64,000 nucleotides of DNA from Arthrobacter sp. zg-Y919 (lineage in GTDB: Bacteria; Actinomycetota; Actinomycetes; Actinomycetales; Micrococcaceae): the NCBI RefSeq assembly GCF_030142045.1, contig NZ_CP126242.1, positions 124,001-188,000 of the forward strand, read 5' to 3'. The notes under the pieces are model-generated. The model worked only from the letters and a program-made list of their open reading frames with translations, did not search any database and was not told the origin of the DNA. Shown here one piece after another: positions 43,528 to 51,313 of this stretch. Made by a program: the position numbers and the translations under genes. Within the stretch, counting starts at the first letter, position 1, and every line of letters starts with the position of its first letter.

Positions 43528-44121
43528 TCAGGGCAGGATCGTGGTGGTGACGGCGACAATCTGCGGGGCGGCAGGCACGGAACTGAAACCGAACTGCACC
43601 GGCGGCTCCACAGGACGCAACCCGCCGAGGTCAGCGCCGTCCCACGCGGCCGTCGCGGCGGCCAGGGACCGGATGGACCGGACGCCGTAGAACTCCCGCC
43701 GTCCACCGCCCGCCGATCCGGCCGTCCGGACCCCCGGAACCAGCAGCCCGGCCACGGGGTTGATCAGCTTCAGCCACCACGGGGCCACAGCCAGCGGGGC
43801 GGGCACGTGTTCCAGCACCCGGCCCAGGAAAGTCACCGGTCCCAGTACGGCCTCCATCCGCAGCGGCCCTGCGGCCACCCGGAGCGCATCCCGGGAAAGA
43901 ACGGCGTCCACGGGGGTCACCACGGTCCGGTCGAACCGGTAGGTCCCGCCGACATACTCTGCTGGCGCCTCGGAGGGTGCCAGCAGAGTCCGCACACCGG
44001 TGGCGTCCTCCGCCATCACGTCCGTGAAGGGGCCCAGCGGGGACTCAAGCCAGTGCCCCACCACCAGCCTCGTGCCGGAGGAGGTGCCAAGACCGGCAAT
44101 GTAGCCGCGGAATCGGTCCAT
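43528..44121 (-). CDS. conserved hypothetical protein
   Basis: A 197-residue protein without a recognised family. Strand-rich N-terminal half (RLVVGHWLESPLGPFTDVMAEDATGVRTLLAPS; YVGGTYRFDRTVVTPVDAVLS) suggests a beta-barrel or lipocalin-like fold. There is one moderately hydrophobic stretch near residues 100-130 (APLAVAPWWLKLINPVAGLLVPG). The ATG lies six bases after TAGCGT on the minus strand, consistent with a real leaderless gene. It converges on the GyrI-like gene. Confidence 0.7.
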   Translation of the reverse strand: MDRFRGYIAGLGTSSGTRLVVGHWLESPLGPFTDVMAEDATGVRTLLAPSEAPAEYVGGTYRFDRTVVTPVDAVLSRDALRVAAGPLRMEAVLGPVTFLGRVLEHVPAPLAVAPWWLKLINPVAGLLVPGVRTAGSAGGGRREFYGVRSIRSLAAATAAWDGADLGGLRPVEPPVQFGFSSVPAAPQIVAVTTTILP

Positions 44122-44199
44122 GCGCCCACGCTACCTGCGAAGCGCCGCGGATAGTTCCCCCTACAGCGCATTCCTAGAGTGAGCAACGGCATGATCGGC

Positions 44200-44340
44200 T
44201 AAACTTGGCAGGTAAGAGCCCCGCAACTTGCGCCGAGGTATGCCGTGACGGCAGGAGGTGCGAGTCCAGGGGCGTTCTCATGCACGGTAGCGGATCTGCA
44301 ACCAAGCAGCTTCGCCCCGTATCTAATGGGGGAGGATCCC
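44200..44340 (+). promoter_or_regulatory. structured leader upstream of purA
   Basis: TAAACT at 44200 is a possible -10 element, giving a leader of about 130 bases. CTTGCGCC (44227-44234) pairs with GGTGCGAG (44257-44264) around an inner GCCG-TGA-CGGC hairpin (44242-44252). GGGGCG (44269-44274) can pair with CGCCCC (44313-44318), ten bases before the GGGGGAGG ribosome site. I cannot match this to a named riboswitch. Confidence 0.45.
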
Positions 44341-45630
44341 ATGCCAGCTATTGTCATCGTCGGCGCCCAGTGGGGCGACGAAGGTAAAGGTAAGGCCACC
44401 GACCTGCTCGGCGGCCGCGTCGACTACGTCGTCAAACCCAACGGCGGAAACAATGCCGGCCACACCGTCGTCGTCGGCGGTGAAAAATACGAACTTAAGC
44501 TGCTGCCCGCGGGCATCCTCAGCCCCAACGCCATTCCGGTCATCGGCAACGGCTGCGTGGTGAACCTCGAGGCGCTCTTCGCCGAGATCGACGGCCTCGA
44601 ATCCCGGGGTGCGGACACTTCCAAGCTGCGGATTTCCGCCAACGCCCACTTGGTGGCCCCGTTCCACCAGGTGATGGACAAGGTCACCGAACGCTTCCTG
44701 GGTAAGCGCGCCATCGGCACCACCGGACGCGGCATCGGCCCGGCCTACATGGACAAGGTGGCACGCCTGGGCATTCGTGTGCAGGACATCTTCGACGAGT
44801 CCATCCTGCGCCAGAAGGTTGAAGGATCCCTGAAGCAGAAGAACCAGCTGCTGCTCAAGGTCTACAACCGCCGGGACATCGATGCCGAAGAGGTCGTCCA
44901 GTACTTCCTCTCCTACGCGGACCGCCTGCGCCCCATGGTCATCGACTCCACCTACGAGCTGAACAGCGCCCTGGACGAGGGCAAGGTGATCCTCATGGAG
45001 GGCGGCCAGGCCACCTTCCTGGACGTGGACCACGGCACCTACCCGTTCGTGACGTCCTCCAACCCCACCGCCGGCGGCGCATCCGTGGGCTCGGGCATCG
45101 GCCCCACCCGGATCACCCGCTCCGTGGGCATCATCAAGGCCTACACCACCCGCGTCGGCGCCGGGCCGTTCCCCACAGAACTGTTTGACGACATGGGCCT
45201 GTACCTGCAGAAGACCGGCGGCGAGTTCGGTGTGAACACCGGCCGACCGCGCCGCTGCGGGTGGTACGACGCCGTCCTGGCCCGCCACGCTTCCCGCGTC
45301 AACGGCTTCACGGACTACTTCGTGACGAAGCTGGACGTGCTCACCGGCATCGAGAAGATCCCGGTCTGCGTGGCCTACGAAGTTGACGGCGTGCGCTTCG
45401 ACGAGATGCCGATGACGCAGACCGATTTCCACCACGCCAAGCCGATCTTCGAGTACTTCGACGGCTGGACCGAGGACATCACCGGTGCCAAGTCCCTCGA
45501 GGACCTGCCGGACAACGCCCGGAACTACGTCCTGGCGCTGGAGAAGATGTCCGGTACCCGGTTCTCCGCCATCGGCGTGGGTCCGGACCGTGACCAGACC
45601 ATTGTGGTGCGGGACCTGATCAGCGAATAA
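44341..45630 (+). CDS. purA: adenylosuccinate synthetase
   Basis: A 429-residue enzyme joining IMP and aspartate with GTP in the branch to [26 protein letters not shown] opens the protein with the P-loop and catalytic Asp; [32 protein letters not shown] (with the active His region), [33 protein letters not shown] and [10 protein letters not shown] follow. The ATG at 44341 has a strong GGGGGAGGATCCC site; the in-frame extension upstream lies in the leader. Monocistronic, with a terminator. Confidence 0.97.
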   Translation: MPAIVIVGAQWGDEGKGKATDLLGGRVDYVVKPNGGNNAGHTVVVGGEKYELKLLPAGILSPNAIPVIGNGCVVNLEALFAEIDGLESRGADTSKLRISANAHLVAPFHQVMDKVTERFLGKRAIGTTGRGIGPAYMDKVARLGIRVQDIFDESILRQKVEGSLKQKNQLLLKVYNRRDIDAEEVVQYFLSYADRLRPMVIDSTYELNSALDEGKVILMEGGQATFLDVDHGTYPFVTSSNPTAGGASVGSGIGPTRITRSVGIIKAYTTRVGAGPFPTELFDDMGLYLQKTGGEFGVNTGRPRRCGWYDAVLARHASRVNGFTDYFVTKLDVLTGIEKIPVCVAYEVDGVRFDEMPMTQTDFHHAKPIFEYFDGWTEDITGAKSLEDLPDNARNYVLALEKMSGTRFSAIGVGPDRDQTIVVRDLISE

Positions 45631-45644
45631 GTCCCTCCCCCGCC

Positions 45645-45687
45645 GGAAGGCCCCGGAGCCGTTGAGGCTGCGGGGCCTTCCTGTGTT
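45645..45687 (+). terminator. terminator of purA
   Basis: GGAAGGCCCCG (45645-45655) pairs with CGGGGCCTTCC (45671-45681), with inner AGCC/GGCT pairing; TGTGTTGTG follows. Confidence 0.75.
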
Positions 45688-45774
45688 GTGGACGCGCACT
45701 GTTGCCGGGCATTGGTCCCGCCGCTAGCCTGTGGGCGTGCACAAACGGTGCGCCCGCAGATGAGGGGATAGCGA

Positions 45775-46194
45775 ATGGTCAACGACAATGCGCAGCTGTA
45801 CAGCATGGACGTGTCCGCCACTGCGGATCAGGCCTGGAAGGCACTCACCGATCCCGAAGTGGTCCGCCGCTGGTACTTCGGCACCGCGCCGAGAACCAGC
45901 TGGGAGGTGGGCTCCACCATCGATTACGTCGACGACGACGGCGGCACGCAGATCACGGGCATCCTGCTGGAAGTAGATGCCCCACGCACGTTTTCACACA
46001 CGTTCATCGCCACCTGGTACGGAACCGAGAACGACCAGGGGTCGCTGCAGTGGCAGCTGGAACCGGCCGCGGAAGGAACCAGGATCATCCTGGTGCACCG
46101 CGACCGGCACGCCGGCTCCCGGGAGGGCAGCGAGACGGACGAAGGCTCACAGCGGCTGATGGACAGCCTGCGGAAGGTGCTGGAGGACGGGTAA
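45775..46194 (+). CDS. SRPBCC (AHSA1-like) domain protein
   Basis: A 139-residue START-like protein. YSMDVSATADQAWKALTDPEVVRRWYFGTAPRTSWEVGSTIDYVDDDGG is the classic Aha1/SRPBCC start, and FSHTFIATWYGTENDQGSLQWQLEPAAEGTRIILVHRD fits the beta-sheet. The C-terminal helix is SQRLMDSLRKVLEDG. Such proteins bind hydrophobic ligands or act with chaperones; no specific role is shown. ATG follows GAGGGGATAGCGA. Confidence 0.87.
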   Translation: MVNDNAQLYSMDVSATADQAWKALTDPEVVRRWYFGTAPRTSWEVGSTIDYVDDDGGTQITGILLEVDAPRTFSHTFIATWYGTENDQGSLQWQLEPAAEGTRIILVHRDRHAGSREGSETDEGSQRLMDSLRKVLEDG

Positions 46195-46251
46195 CGGCTG
46201 GGGCTGATTCACCGGGCCGGACCATCGGGCCGGACCACGCGCCCTGACCGG

Positions 46252-47247
46252 CTACCAGCGGTTGCGGGCCTCCTCGATCCAGCCGCCCAGCCCGTCCAGC
46301 GAATACCCGGTTCCGTCCGGGGTGCGGGCGGTGCCGGTCCAGGTGCCGAACGCCTGCCAGGTCCGGGCGCTGATCACGACGGCGTTCGTCGCTGCCACCC
46401 GCCGGTGGAACGGGGTCAGTACCGCGTCAATCCACGGACCGTGCACCCGCCAGGACGACGCCGGGTCGGCGAGATCGTACTCGAACTCCAGTTCGCCGTC
46501 GTAATGGTGCAGCTGCCCGTCCACGATCAGGGCGTTCTCCGTGGCCGGGGTGCCGGCGGTCCATTTCCCGCCGATCTGCAGTCCGAGCCGGGTGCCGTCC
46601 ACCGTGCCCGACCCCACTCCCCAGTTCCAGCGCTGCGAGTACGGCCAGCGCCCGCGGCCGCGGTCCAGGACCGCGAACGAATCCTGCCCGCCCACTGCAT
46701 ATTCCCGTCCGTCCACGGTGACGGTGCCCGAAACCCGGCGGGCTACGTCCTTGAGCGTGTACTGGTAGCGGTGGGTGGACCACGGCACCACCACTCCGAG
46801 GACGTCGCCGTCAGCTTCCGCGAACAGGTCCGCGGAGACCCGCGGGGAGGACGCCTGCAGCCGGGTGCCGCCGTCGGCGTCGTGGAACCGCAGGCTGGCA
46901 CCGCCAAAGGCCCCGAAGGCGGTCAGGGGCGGGCGTGTATCCGGCAGGGAGACGTCCGCAGGGGAGGGCAGGATCTTCAGCGGTTCCACGCTGATCTCCT
47001 TGCCGGTGCTGCGTTCGTACACGTACAGCTGCAGGGTGGACGCGTAGTCCAGGTGGGCAATGGTCAGGCCGACGGCGAGCTCGGGGGTGAGGACACCCCA
47101 GTACTCCCAGCGCTTGGTCCGCCAGCCGCCCTTGAGGCCCGAGGGGACCACCGGGTGGTGCAGGGCGCTGCGGGCAAAGCCCACGGCGGCCGGATTCAGC
47201 ACCCCGGCAGGTGAGCCGAGGTCAACGGGTGCGGCGATTTCATCCAT
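46252..47247 (-). CDS. DUF2804 family protein
   Basis: A 331-residue protein. GGWRTKRWEYWGVLTPELAVGLTIAHLDYASTLQLYVYE near residue 40 and SQRWNWGVGSGTVDGTRLGLQIGGKWTAGT near residue 215 are DUF2804 blocks in a beta-sandwich resembling AttH/lipocalin-type enzymes. No activity is known. The ATG at 47247 (MDEIAAPVDLGSPAGVLN) is chosen; TAGACT lies eight bases upstream. The open frame continues upstream into the divergent dehydrogenase without homology. Confidence 0.87.
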   Translation of the reverse strand: MDEIAAPVDLGSPAGVLNPAAVGFARSALHHPVVPSGLKGGWRTKRWEYWGVLTPELAVGLTIAHLDYASTLQLYVYERSTGKEISVEPLKILPSPADVSLPDTRPPLTAFGAFGGASLRFHDADGGTRLQASSPRVSADLFAEADGDVLGVVVPWSTHRYQYTLKDVARRVSGTVTVDGREYAVGGQDSFAVLDRGRGRWPYSQRWNWGVGSGTVDGTRLGLQIGGKWTAGTPATENALIVDGQLHHYDGELEFEYDLADPASSWRVHGPWIDAVLTPFHRRVAATNAVVISARTWQAFGTWTGTARTPDGTGYSLDGLGGWIEEARNRW

Positions 47248-47341
47248 GCCGCCCAAGTCTAGGGCGGGCGTAGGGTGAAGACGTGCCGGAACGCCGCCGC
47301 AGATCGTGTCGGGTGTCCCGATCCGGCCGGGAAAGGCAGAC

Positions 47342-48460
47342 ATGACCAGCACAGCTACGGCCGCCGTCCTGCGCGGCACCAACCAGCCCTTCGAACTTGC
47401 AGAAGTGAGGCTGGATGATCCCCGTCCGGACGAGGTACTGGTCCGGGTGGTGGCCAGCGGAGTCTGCGGCACCGACCTGGGTGTGCAGGCAGGTCACATT
47501 CCTTTTCCGCTGCCCGGTGTCCTTGGCCACGAAGGTGCTGGCGTGGTGGAAGCCGTGGGAAGTGCCGTGACTTCGGTGCAGCCCGGAGACCACGTCCTGC
47601 TGACCTTCACCAGCTGCGGAGTGTGCCGCAACTGCCGCAGTGCCCACCCTGCGTACTGCGTTGAATTCCTGTCCCGCAACCTCCTCGGCGGGGAACGCGC
47701 GGACGGCAGCTCCACTCTTTCGGAAAACGGCACCGACCTGCACGGGCACTTCTTCGCCCAGTCGTCCTTCTCCAACCGGGTCCTGGCGGACGAACGCGGC
47801 GTAACTAAGGTGGATCCGGCCGCGGATCTATCCCTGCTGGCACCGCTGGGCTGCGGCATCCAGACCGGCGCCGGAGCCGTGCTGAACGTCCTGAAGCCCG
47901 AGCCGGGATCCGTTCTGGCCGTGTTCGGCGCCGGCCCCGTAGGCCTGGCCGCCGTAATGGCCGCGGCCCTGTCCCCGGCCACGCGCATTATCGTTATGGA
48001 CCTGGTGGATTCCCGGCTGGAACTGGCCCGGGAACTGGGGGCCACCGACGTCGTGAACTCCGGGAACACCGACGCCGTCCAGGCGCTGATGGAACTGACC
48101 GGCGGCCAGGGCGTCACCCACGCCCTGGAGACCACCGGCAGCGTCAAGGTGGCGGAAACCGCCGCCTCGGTGCTGGCACCGCTGGGCAAGCTCGGACTGA
48201 TCGGTGCACCCGCCGCGGGCAGCACCATGAGCCTGGACGTGAACTTCATGCTCAACGGGCGCCAGATCCTGGGAATTACCGAGGGGGATTCCAACCCGCA
48301 GCTGTTCCTGCCGGCGCTGGTGGATCTGGTGCAGCAGGGCCGGTTCCCGCTGGAAAAGATGATCACCCGTTACTCGTTCCGGGACATCAATGAGGCGGCC
48401 GCGGCAGCCAAGAGCGGAAGCGTCCTGAAACCCGTCCTCCACTTCGAGGACCTGGTCTAG
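47342..48460 (+). CDS. NAD(P)-dependent alcohol dehydrogenase, aryl-alcohol type
   Basis: A 372-residue medium-chain zinc dehydrogenase. GVCGTDLGVQ near residue 41 and GHEGAGVV near 63 supply catalytic zinc ligands; CGVCRNCRSAHPAYC near 99 binds structural zinc; LAVFGAGPVGLAAVMAA near 198 is the Rossmann motif. LAPLGCGIQTGAGAVLNVLKPEPGS is typical of aryl/benzyl alcohol dehydrogenases. The ATG at 47342 follows AAAGGCAGAC; the start at 47306 adds 12 unsupported residues. Confidence 0.88.
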   Translation: MTSTATAAVLRGTNQPFELAEVRLDDPRPDEVLVRVVASGVCGTDLGVQAGHIPFPLPGVLGHEGAGVVEAVGSAVTSVQPGDHVLLTFTSCGVCRNCRSAHPAYCVEFLSRNLLGGERADGSSTLSENGTDLHGHFFAQSSFSNRVLADERGVTKVDPAADLSLLAPLGCGIQTGAGAVLNVLKPEPGSVLAVFGAGPVGLAAVMAAALSPATRIIVMDLVDSRLELARELGATDVVNSGNTDAVQALMELTGGQGVTHALETTGSVKVAETAASVLAPLGKLGLIGAPAAGSTMSLDVNFMLNGRQILGITEGDSNPQLFLPALVDLVQQGRFPLEKMITRYSFRDINEAAAAAKSGSVLKPVLHFEDLV

Positions 48461-48497
48461 GCTGGGGACAAGCGAGCTCGAGTGAAGGTGGTCGAAA

Positions 48498-49304
48498 GTG
48501 TTAGTCAGCGTCGGTCAGTTCAGCCCTTCCGGCAACGTCCGGGAAAACCTGGACACCATGCGTTCCCTGACCGGAAAGGCCCGGGCCGAGGGGTCGGAAC
48601 TGATTATTTTCCCCGAGGAATCCATGTTCAGCATCGGCAAGGTGGAAGGCTCCCTGGCCGCCGCCGTCGACGCTTCCTGGACCACCTTCGTTTCGCAGCT
48701 GTCCCTGCTGGCGGCGGAACTGGAAATCGCCGTGATCGCCGGCGGCTATGAGTCCAGCGGGGAGGAACGCCCCTTCAACACGCTGGTCCTGATCGATGCG
48801 GCCGGACGGATAGTGGACACGTACCGGAAGCTGCACCTCTACGATGCTTTCTCCTACGCCGAATCCACGCGGATCAAACCGGGCGACGGCGGCGTGAAGG
48901 TGATGCGGGTCGGGGACCTCCGGGTGGGGGTCATGACCTGTTACGACCTGCGCTTCCCGGAACTGGCCCGCGCGCTCGCCGACCTCGACGCCGACCTGCT
49001 GGCCGTCCCGGCGGCCTGGTTCAAGGGTGAACACAAGATTGACCACTGGGAGACCCTGCTCAAGGCCCGTGCCATCGAGAACACCCTCTGGGTGGCCGCT
49101 GCGGGAACATCCAGCCGCCACACCGTGGGCCACTCCGCCATCCTCGACCCCATGGGGGTCCCGCAGGCGGCGCTCGAGGACGAACGCGAGGCGGTTGTGA
49201 CAGCCGATGTCACCCGTCAGCGGATCGATGATGTCCGCCGGTTCCTGCCGGTGCTGAAGAACCGCCGTTTCGCGGAAAACGCCCAGATTGTGGAAGCGCA
49301 CTAG
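48498..49304 (+). CDS. carbon-nitrogen hydrolase (nitrilase superfamily)
   Basis: A 268-residue amidase. The Glu-Lys-Cys triad is visible: FPEESMF near residue 38, YRKLHLYDAF near 111 and GVMTCYDLRFPELARAL near 146. VAAAGTSSRHTVGHSAILDPMG near 200 matches omega-amidase/NIT relatives. The substrate may be a keto-acid amide or deaminated glutathione, not resolvable from sequence. GTG start at 48498; it lies 37 bases after the dehydrogenase on the same strand and may be co-transcribed. Confidence 0.9.
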   Translation: MLVSVGQFSPSGNVRENLDTMRSLTGKARAEGSELIIFPEESMFSIGKVEGSLAAAVDASWTTFVSQLSLLAAELEIAVIAGGYESSGEERPFNTLVLIDAAGRIVDTYRKLHLYDAFSYAESTRIKPGDGGVKVMRVGDLRVGVMTCYDLRFPELARALADLDADLLAVPAAWFKGEHKIDHWETLLKARAIENTLWVAAAGTSSRHTVGHSAILDPMGVPQAALEDEREAVVTADVTRQRIDDVRRFLPVLKNRRFAENAQIVEAH

Positions 49305-49343
49305 GGCCGGGACAGACCCGCCGGAAAAAGCCGGGCCGGGTGC

Positions 49344-49369
49344 GTAACCTTTTCCTACCTGCGGGCGAT
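49344..49369 (+). promoter_or_regulatory. SigD-like ECF promoter candidate
   Basis: GTAACC (49344-49349), 16 bases, then CGAT (49366-49369). This fits the GTAAC(A/G/C)...CGAT pattern known for SigD-type ECF factors in actinobacteria, and it lies about 140 bases upstream of an ECF sigma gene, suggesting autoregulation. Confidence 0.4.
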
Positions 49370-49510
49370 TACCTGTTTGTAACGGCCGCGCCGAGGCTTA
49401 TCCCCCCAACAAGCATCGGTGCGGCCGTCCAACGTGTGTTTACGGCATTGGTCCGACGGCGGAGGCGGTAGCATGTGGATCACTCCGCATCCTAGGAAAG
49501 TGATTCCGCC

Positions 49511-50071
49511 GTGCCCTCATCGCTTACTGAGCAGACGCTCCGTGATGCGCGCGCCCGGAAACCGGTGGCCCTGCGGGAAATCTACGACGATTTTGCACCG
49601 GGAATCCTGGGTTACCTCCGTTCCAAGGGGTGCCAGGACCCCGAATCGCTGACGCAGGAAGTCTTCCTGACACTGTTCTCCAAGCTGGACACGCTCGACG
49701 GCGGCCTCCGGGGGGCCCGCACCTTCGCCTTCTCCGTAGCCCACGCCCGCATGGTGGACGATGTCCGCCGCCGCGAGCGCGAGCCGGCAACGGCCGTGTT
49801 TGATCCGGATTTGGACCGCCGTGCAACGGAGTCGGCGGAAGAGAGCGTGCTGGGTGCCGGTGTCGGAGTCGACGCTCTCCTGGCAGGACTCACACCGCAG
49901 CAGCAGGAAGTCCTGCTGCTCCGCGTGGTGGCCGATCTATCCATCGAAGAATCGGCGAAGATCATGGGACGCAGTACAGGAGCGGTCAAGCAGCTCCAGC
50001 GCCGCGCACTGGGAATACTGAAGAACCAACTGGAAGGGAAGGAGGCACCGGACAATGAGCGAGCATCCTGA
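49511..50071 (+). CDS. ECF-type RNA polymerase sigma factor
   Basis: A 186-residue sigma factor. Region 2 (about 20-90): ALREIYDDFAPGILGYLRSKGCQDPESLTQEVFLTLFSKLD, RTFAFSVAHARMVDDVRRRERE. Region 4 (about 125-175): LLAGLTPQQQEVLLLRVVADLSIEESAKIMGRSTGAVKQLQRRAL with the helix-turn-helix. It overlaps the next gene by 17 bases, and that gene encodes a membrane protein fitting an anti-sigma factor. The SigD-like promoter upstream and the gene order resemble mycobacterial sigD-rsdA, an inference. GTG start. Confidence 0.88.
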   Translation: MPSSLTEQTLRDARARKPVALREIYDDFAPGILGYLRSKGCQDPESLTQEVFLTLFSKLDTLDGGLRGARTFAFSVAHARMVDDVRRREREPATAVFDPDLDRRATESAEESVLGAGVGVDALLAGLTPQQQEVLLLRVVADLSIEESAKIMGRSTGAVKQLQRRALGILKNQLEGKEAPDNERAS

Positions 50072-50804
50072 GGAACAGGACAGACTTTCCGTCCGCGGCC
50101 TCCTGGCCGAATCCGGCGTCGAGGAATCCCCGGAGCTGGTGGAGGGACTGCTGGTCCTGCGCCAGGAATCCCGCACGTCCGCGCCGGAGCCGAGTGGGGA
50201 ACTTGCCGCCCTGTTGGCGGGAACACCCGTACCGCTGCGCCCCCGGCCTAAGCGCGGCCGCGGGATCATTCTCGGTGCAGCCCTCGTTGGCGCGATGGCA
50301 GTAGGCGCCGGTGGAGTGGCGGCACATCCTGATTTCCTGGTGCGGGCGGACCCCTCGCCGTCGGTCAGTTTCACCCCGGAAGCTCCCGAGTTGCTGCGGT
50401 CCACGCCGGCCCCGTCCGCTCCGGAGGAAACCCCGGTTCCGGCGGCCCCCGCCGCGGAAACCGTACCGGAGCCCGCTGCGCCGGCGGCCGTCCCCGCCCC
50501 TGTGCCGGCTCCCGTGGCGGTGCCCACTCCGGAAACGCCGGCCCCGGCCCCGGCCGTGGTTCAGGGAGATGGGTCCTCCCCGGGAAACACTCCGGGGATC
50601 AGCAGGGACGCCGTCCCGGGTCCCACCACCGGATACATCCACCCGGAAAACCGCCGCGCCGACGGCCTGGTCCGCGAGACCATGGGCCCCGGCGGGGGCG
50701 CGGTTTCGTACGGGGGCGCGGTTTCGTACGGCGGCCGGGAGAACCAGCGAAGCTACGGCCGGGACAGCTTCGATCGTTCCGGCACCTCCCACTGGGACCG
50801 GTAA
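50055..50804 (+). CDS. probable anti-sigma factor, single-pass membrane protein
   Basis: A 249-residue protein. An N-terminal cytoplasmic part (about 1-72, LSVRGLLAESGVEESPELVEGLLVLRQESR, GELAALLAG) would meet the sigma factor; one helix (about 75-96, GIILGAALVGAMAVGAGGVAA) crosses the membrane; a long Pro/Ala-rich external stretch (about 105-190) leads to a Gly/Tyr/Arg tail. No zinc HxxxCxxC motif is present, so it is not a ZAS anti-sigma factor. The tail contains an exact 18-base tandem duplication. Overlap with the sigma gene supports the pairing. Confidence 0.65.
   Translation: MSEHPEEQDRLSVRGLLAESGVEESPELVEGLLVLRQESRTSAPEPSGELAALLAGTPVPLRPRPKRGRGIILGAALVGAMAVGAGGVAAHPDFLVRADPSPSVSFTPEAPELLRSTPAPSAPEETPVPAAPAAETVPEPAAPAAVPAPVPAPVAVPTPETPAPAPAVVQGDGSSPGNTPGISRDAVPGPTTGYIHPENRRADGLVRETMGPGGGAVSYGGAVSYGGRENQRSYGRDSFDRSGTSHWDR
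50694..50729 (+). repeat. 18-base exact tandem duplication
   Basis: GGGGGCGCGGTTTCGTAC occurs at 50694-50711 and again at 50712-50729, adding a second copy of the hexapeptide GGAVSY in the external tail of the putative anti-sigma factor. Confidence 0.95.
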
Positions 50805-50806
50805 CG

Positions 50807-51313
50807 CTAGACCGTCAGCTGCCGCTTCGAGGAGATCACGCCGGTGTTGAAACCGGCCAGGTTCAAGCCCCCGTGGAACCGGGCATGTTCGATTTTCACG
50901 CACCGGTCCATCACCACATTGAGGCCCGCCGCTTCGGCCTCCCTGGCTACTTCCTCATGCCAGGACCCCAGCTGCAGCCACAGGGTCCGGGCTCCGGCGT
51001 CTTTCGCCTCGGCCAGCACTCCCGGCAGGTCCCCGTGCCGGCGGAACACGTCCACGATGTCCGGCACCTCGGGCAGGTCAGCCAGCGAGGGATACACCGG
51101 CCGCCCCAGGATTTCCTTCACCACCGGGTTCACGAAGTACACCCGGTACTGCGAGGAAGAGAGCAGATACGTGGCCACGAAGTAGGACGCGCGTGCGGGT
51201 TTGTCCGACGCACCGACGATGGCGATTGTCTTGGCTGAACGCAGCAGCGAAAGCCGCTCCGGCGCCGTCGGGCCCGTCCAGGTACGTGCCGGTGAACCGG
51301 TGTCAGCGGACAT
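50807..51313 (-). CDS. CoA-binding domain protein (YccU type)
   Basis: A 168-residue Rossmann-fold protein. KTIAIVGASDKPARASYFVATYLLSSSQYRVYFVNP near residue 27 binds the cofactor; YPSLADLPEVPDIVDVFRRHGDLPGVLAEAKDAGARTLWLQLGSWHEEVAREAEAAGLNVVMDRCVKIEH is the conserved body. The ATG at 51313 follows GGAGG by nine bases and overlaps the end of the sulfhydrylase gene, so the pair is an operon. Function is unknown; association with methionine metabolism recurs in actinobacteria. Confidence 0.9.
   Translation of the reverse strand: MSADTGSPARTWTGPTAPERLSLLRSAKTIAIVGASDKPARASYFVATYLLSSSQYRVYFVNPVVKEILGRPVYPSLADLPEVPDIVDVFRRHGDLPGVLAEAKDAGARTLWLQLGSWHEEVAREAEAAGLNVVMDRCVKIEHARFHGGLNLAGFNTGVISSKRQLTV

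Noticed and set aside
44245..44340. In-frame extension of purA from a GTG at 44245
   Set aside because: PurA starts [18 protein letters not shown] at 44341 behind a strong ribosome site; the upstream part coincides with the structured leader.
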